This document shows positions 60,791 through 64,000 of a stretch of 64,000 nucleotides of DNA, piece after piece. Both the position numbers and the translations under genes were made by a program. Every line of letters starts with the position of its first letter. Position 1 is the stretch's first letter. Origin of the DNA: Cucumis sativus (Eukaryota; Streptophyta; Magnoliopsida; Cucurbitales; Cucurbitaceae); NCBI RefSeq assembly GCF_000004075.3, contig NC_026656.2:3596001-3660000 (forward strand), written 5' to 3'. The notes below the pieces were generated by a model. It made no database searches. It was not told where the DNA came from and saw only the letters and a program-made list of their open reading frames with translations.

Positions 60791-62216
60791 CTACCAAATA
60801 GCATAAATAACCAAAAAGTTAATTTCTGTACACAACATTTCATGCACTTTCTTGGTGCTAACTGCTAAGGACTTGGAAAGTTCAGAGACGTTTTTTAAAA
60901 AGATAATCGAAACTGATGCAAACCGTAGATCAAAAAGTTCTTTTGTATATCCGTGAATCCTAGACAGGTGATCACCGCAGAGTAAACACATTCACCCGAA
61001 GTTCTTTGCAAACCATAGGTTGAAAAAACCAAATAACATAAAAATTCTTGGGGCTAGACATTAGATGGGTGAAGACCTCAAAATTAGCTTTGAAACATAA
61101 TGTAATGAATGTGGCCCAAGACCCAGTTAAAGGAAAAATACACACAGCAATGCAAATAAAATAATTGTATTGTTAAATCATGGAATGGACAAAAAAACCA
61201 CTCAGGGACTCAGGGTATCTCAGAAGAGAAGATCAAATTTTCAAGTAAAGTGGATTTTTTTACACAAAAAGTGCCATTGATATATGGAAGCTAGAAGAAT
61301 CACAAACCAACTACAATCTCCCACAATCATCATTGTAATGAATAACAATAACAAATTCTGAAAATAATAACGTCCACAAGTGATAGGCAAAATGAAGGAA
61401 CAAAATTTAAAGCTTTAAACAAACAAATCAAAATGTAAATCGGAAGAAAAAGGGGTGCAGATTGAGCTTGAAATCATGGAATTGACAAAAACAGAGGCAA
61501 ACCCATCAGGAATATGGTGATAATTAAGAGGAAAATGATGCTGAAAACAAAACAAGTTGCAAGACGTGTTAATATGGGTTCGAAAATGCATAAAATGGGG
61601 ACTAAAATCAAAGGGAGTCGCAAAGGAATATGATCATTCAGAGAAGAAACTAAGAATCGGCGGGTTGGAAATTGGGCATTATATATAAGAAGTGTTGCGG
61701 CGCTTAAGGTTTTATTCTGGAGGGAGCTCGGTGATTTCTAGGGTTATCGGTTGCAGTTGGGTGGGGGTGGCCATTCAAACCCCAAAAAAACCAAACCGTT
61801 TCTTTAAATCGAACCGAACCGAATATTCAAAGAATTCAAAAATTGAGAAAGGATAAATGATGATGTGAAGTGAAAAAAATTTATGGTGTTGGTCCTTGTA
61901 ATATGCAGTCACGATAAGAATATCATCTATGGTGGGATTAATATATCCGATTACACATGATTACAAGGTATAATAAGAAAAACAATGAAACCATTATTGA
62001 TTCTTATTGCAGATTTAGATAAACAACCACGAATACAATCTAATGGGATACTCGATCACCTCCCTAAATTTTGTTTCAACGATGATTATGATGGTAACAC
62101 TCGTATTTAAGAAAGACTGAATTGTTAGCGCTAACAATTGAGTTAATTAAGCACGCATTGAGGAAATGGTACACGTTAGAACTTTTCGACGTTTAAGTGG
62201 TTCTATGCGATTGAGG
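60791..62216. other. region with telo-box and possible promoter, no gene supported
   Basis: A TATATATAAG motif near 61681 (plus strand) and a telo-box-like AACCCTAG read on the minus strand near 61740 suggest a promoter of unknown direction. At 61755-61830 an AACCGAACC-rich repeat resembles the element at 21090-21395. Short duplicated words (GCAAACCRTAGRTY) occur near 60918 and 61009. No protein frame is convincing. Confidence 0.35.
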
Positions 62217-63146
62217 TGTTACACGAGATGCGAAAGTCTAGGCGAGAGAAGAAGTAAGAAAAGTTCTCATAAATTTCAATATAAATGTTTCTAAAGATAA
62301 TTACATAAAAAGCTTGTATGTTTTAAGAGTATGATTTGATTATGATATGATGTTCAAATCATTAGTTACTTACTATCAATCAATGAGCTAACTATTATGT
62401 GCACATAATGAGTCAGCAACCATGGAGAGAACACCATTTATATTGTGAGATGAGACAGGACAATGTATAAAAGATGTGTATTGTGCTTCAACTTGAGCAA
62501 CAAGAGTGAATATGTATATTCTCGGATGTTGTTGTTACAGTAGTCTAAACGCAGAGTAATGAGACCTAGCTAGCGTAGAGAATGATTTGGGATCCTTGGC
62601 AAAAAGAATGTTTGATAACCAATGTGTGTTTATGCAAGATGAAGCATTTGTGCGAAATGATATGTTTATATAAATTGATATATTATATTTATGTTTCATG
62701 TTATATTTGATAAAATGATATTTGCAAAAGTTTTGCGAAAAGAATTTCTTAAAACCTCACTAAGTCCGTTGACTTCCACGTTTTAAAGTTTACTTTCCAA
62801 AAACCAGCCGTTAAGGCCAAGTGAGGGTTGTTGGAGAGCCGGTTAGGCGAGAAAGCTGTCAAGGCGTTTACCTTTTCAGTTTAAGTGTTTTATTTGCATT
62901 GTTGTAAAGTGTGTTGTAGACATTGCTTAAAGCAAAATAAAAAGTTTAAGTTTATGTCCCTTGTGTTGTGTTTTCTTTGTCGCATAGTAAGATTAAAGGA
63001 CTTAAGTTTGAGCTAAGCGATAAAACCAAGTATCAAGAACTCAAGGACTTAAGCTGAACATCTTTTGTGCTTAACGAGTCAGAAATACTCAACTCATGTC
63101 GTGTTTTACGTACCAAGCAAGGACGTACGTTGGATAGGGTGTGACA
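62217..63146. repeat. LTR-like segment (possible solo LTR)
   Basis: It begins TGTTACACGA and ends GGGTGTGACA, giving matching TGTYACAC termini in inverted orientation. The inside is non-coding. The form suits a plant gypsy-type LTR of about 930 bp. No clear target-site duplication flanks it, and no internal retroelement genes are next to it, so the call is tentative. Confidence 0.4.
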
Positions 63147-63810
63147 ATGATCATGACGATATTAGATTTTCAAGTAAATGAGTATATATATCAACTATTG
63201 TTGAGTTATGTTTAACTTCGATAACATTAATTATATATCATTATACCATAAATAGTTTTATAAATGTCTAAGGTTACTAATATATTTGAACTTCTAACAG
63301 CTAAACATAATTAAATGAATATGACATTACTATTCGCCAAAAAGCTTATCATCGTTTTCCTGAGCTTCTTCATACCAATATTTGTTGAACTAAAACAATA
63401 ACTTTGCTACTTGGAGTTGTTTCTATCATTATTTTTAAGCCAACCAAAGTTTAAAAGAAGGTGTGTGTAAACAATAATTATTTAGTTGGACTGAGAGATC
63501 AAAACATCGACTCTAAAGTGGTATATGGAAACTCATGTATATCAACTACATTATGTTTAAATTTTGACAACAAAAAAAAAAATGAAACTTATAGCAATAA
63601 ATTCCATAAAGAAAATTTTGAACAATACAAATTCTTGGGAACATATCATATATATTATACATGAGGGCTAAACTTGCAAAAGAAAAAAAACTTTACAAAC
63701 ACTTCAAATTTGAACACTTTGAAAAGAACTTTTGAAGACAAATTTTGGGATGAATATATATAAATCTTTCCACATCATTTGATTTTCTTTGATCATTTTC
63801 CTCTCCACAT
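63147..63810. other. 3' flank of the WAT1-related gene
   Basis: AT-rich; the right part is probably 3' UTR. Nothing else is recognised. Confidence 0.5.
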
Positions 63811-64000
63811 TTACTTGATGTTTGTGATTTGCAATTCAAAATCATCCTTCTCTTCAATAATATGACTTCCATTATGCTTTTCTATTGTTGGCTTTTCCAT
63901 GTTGTGTTGAGCATCTTCTACTTTCATCTCTTTGGATTTTCCCCATAGCACAGCATAAAGCCCAGTGATTATCAAAACAGAGCCAATAACACTGTTGAAT
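63811..64000 (-). CDS. WAT1-related (nodulin MtN21-type, EamA) transporter, C-terminal exon, partial
   Basis: The frame entering from the right edge encodes 63 residues. Its first part is the end of the last transmembrane helix: FNSVIGSVLIITGLYAVLWGK. This GSVLII-x-GLY-x-VLWGK pattern is the hallmark of the final EamA segment of plant WAT1/UMAMIT transporters. A polar cytosolic tail follows (SKEMKVEDAQ, then EEKDDFELQ, ending TNIK). Members move amino acids, auxin or other small solutes across plasma or vacuolar membranes. The rest of the gene lies beyond position 64000, so the substrate and paralogue cannot be judged. Confidence 0.88.
   Translation of the reverse strand, partial: FNSVIGSVLIITGLYAVLWGKSKEMKVEDAQHNMEKPTIEKHNGSHIIEEKDDFELQITNIK

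Noticed and set aside
60791-60991. 66-codon minus-strand frame with NVSELSKSLAVSTKKVHEM
   Set aside because: The helix-like stretch is attractive, but no exon neighbours or known family could be linked to it.
1-64000. tRNA, rRNA or CRISPR features
   Set aside because: No cloverleaf with a GGTTCRA-type T-loop was found, no rRNA-like tracts, and no regularly spaced identical repeats of CRISPR form.

Overview
The window is eukaryotic nuclear DNA from a flowering plant. Genes are split by many short GT-AG introns, intergenic DNA is very AT-rich with long (TA)n and poly(T) runs, and the products are typically plant: pectinesterase and its inhibitors, an atypical bHLH, a DUF538 protein, neutral invertase and a WAT1-type transporter. 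A dicot is clear. A cucurbit would fit, but I have no sequence proof of the species.

Layout. 1-22 kb is gene-poor. It holds a five-exon secreted pectinesterase (minus, 1.7-3.3 kb), an intronless AIF-type bHLH (plus, 10.7 kb) and a small tail-anchored membrane protein (minus, 19.0 kb), separated by AT-rich DNA with microsatellites and transposon remnants. 22-47 kb is gene-rich: importin alpha (10 exons, plus), a mitochondrial-type Xaa-Pro aminopeptidase (14 exons, plus), an orphan 124-codon ORF with a faint B3-like pattern (minus), a DUF538 protein with a Lys/Glu tail (plus) and an organellar neutral/alkaline invertase (6 exons, minus). 48.5-56.1 kb holds a broken octanoyltransferase (LIP2-type) copy and then a plus-strand cluster of four pectinesterase/invertase-inhibitor (PMEI) loci. 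Two are near-identical tandem duplicates, one is divergent and one is a pseudogene. 56.7-58.2 kb encodes the TRAPP subunit TRAPPC4/Trs23 (3 exons, minus). The right end enters the last exon of a WAT1-related transporter (minus).

Working together. The genes form no operon. Pectinesterase and the PMEI proteins act in the same process, control of cell-wall pectin de-esterification. Invertase inhibitors share the PMEI fold, but the invertase here is a neutral/alkaline (GH100) enzyme, not the acid type those inhibitors bind. The 22 genes, pseudogenes and repeats were placed from splice sites, reading-frame continuity and remembered family motifs; no search was run.

The most unusual signal is between 60.0 and 60.8 kb. 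Three spaced copies of a ~65-nt element fold into the same two-stem hairpin. The pairing is largely kept despite substitutions, and an ACA triplet lies exactly 16 nt after the upper stem in each copy. This geometry resembles the 3' half of box H/ACA guide RNAs.
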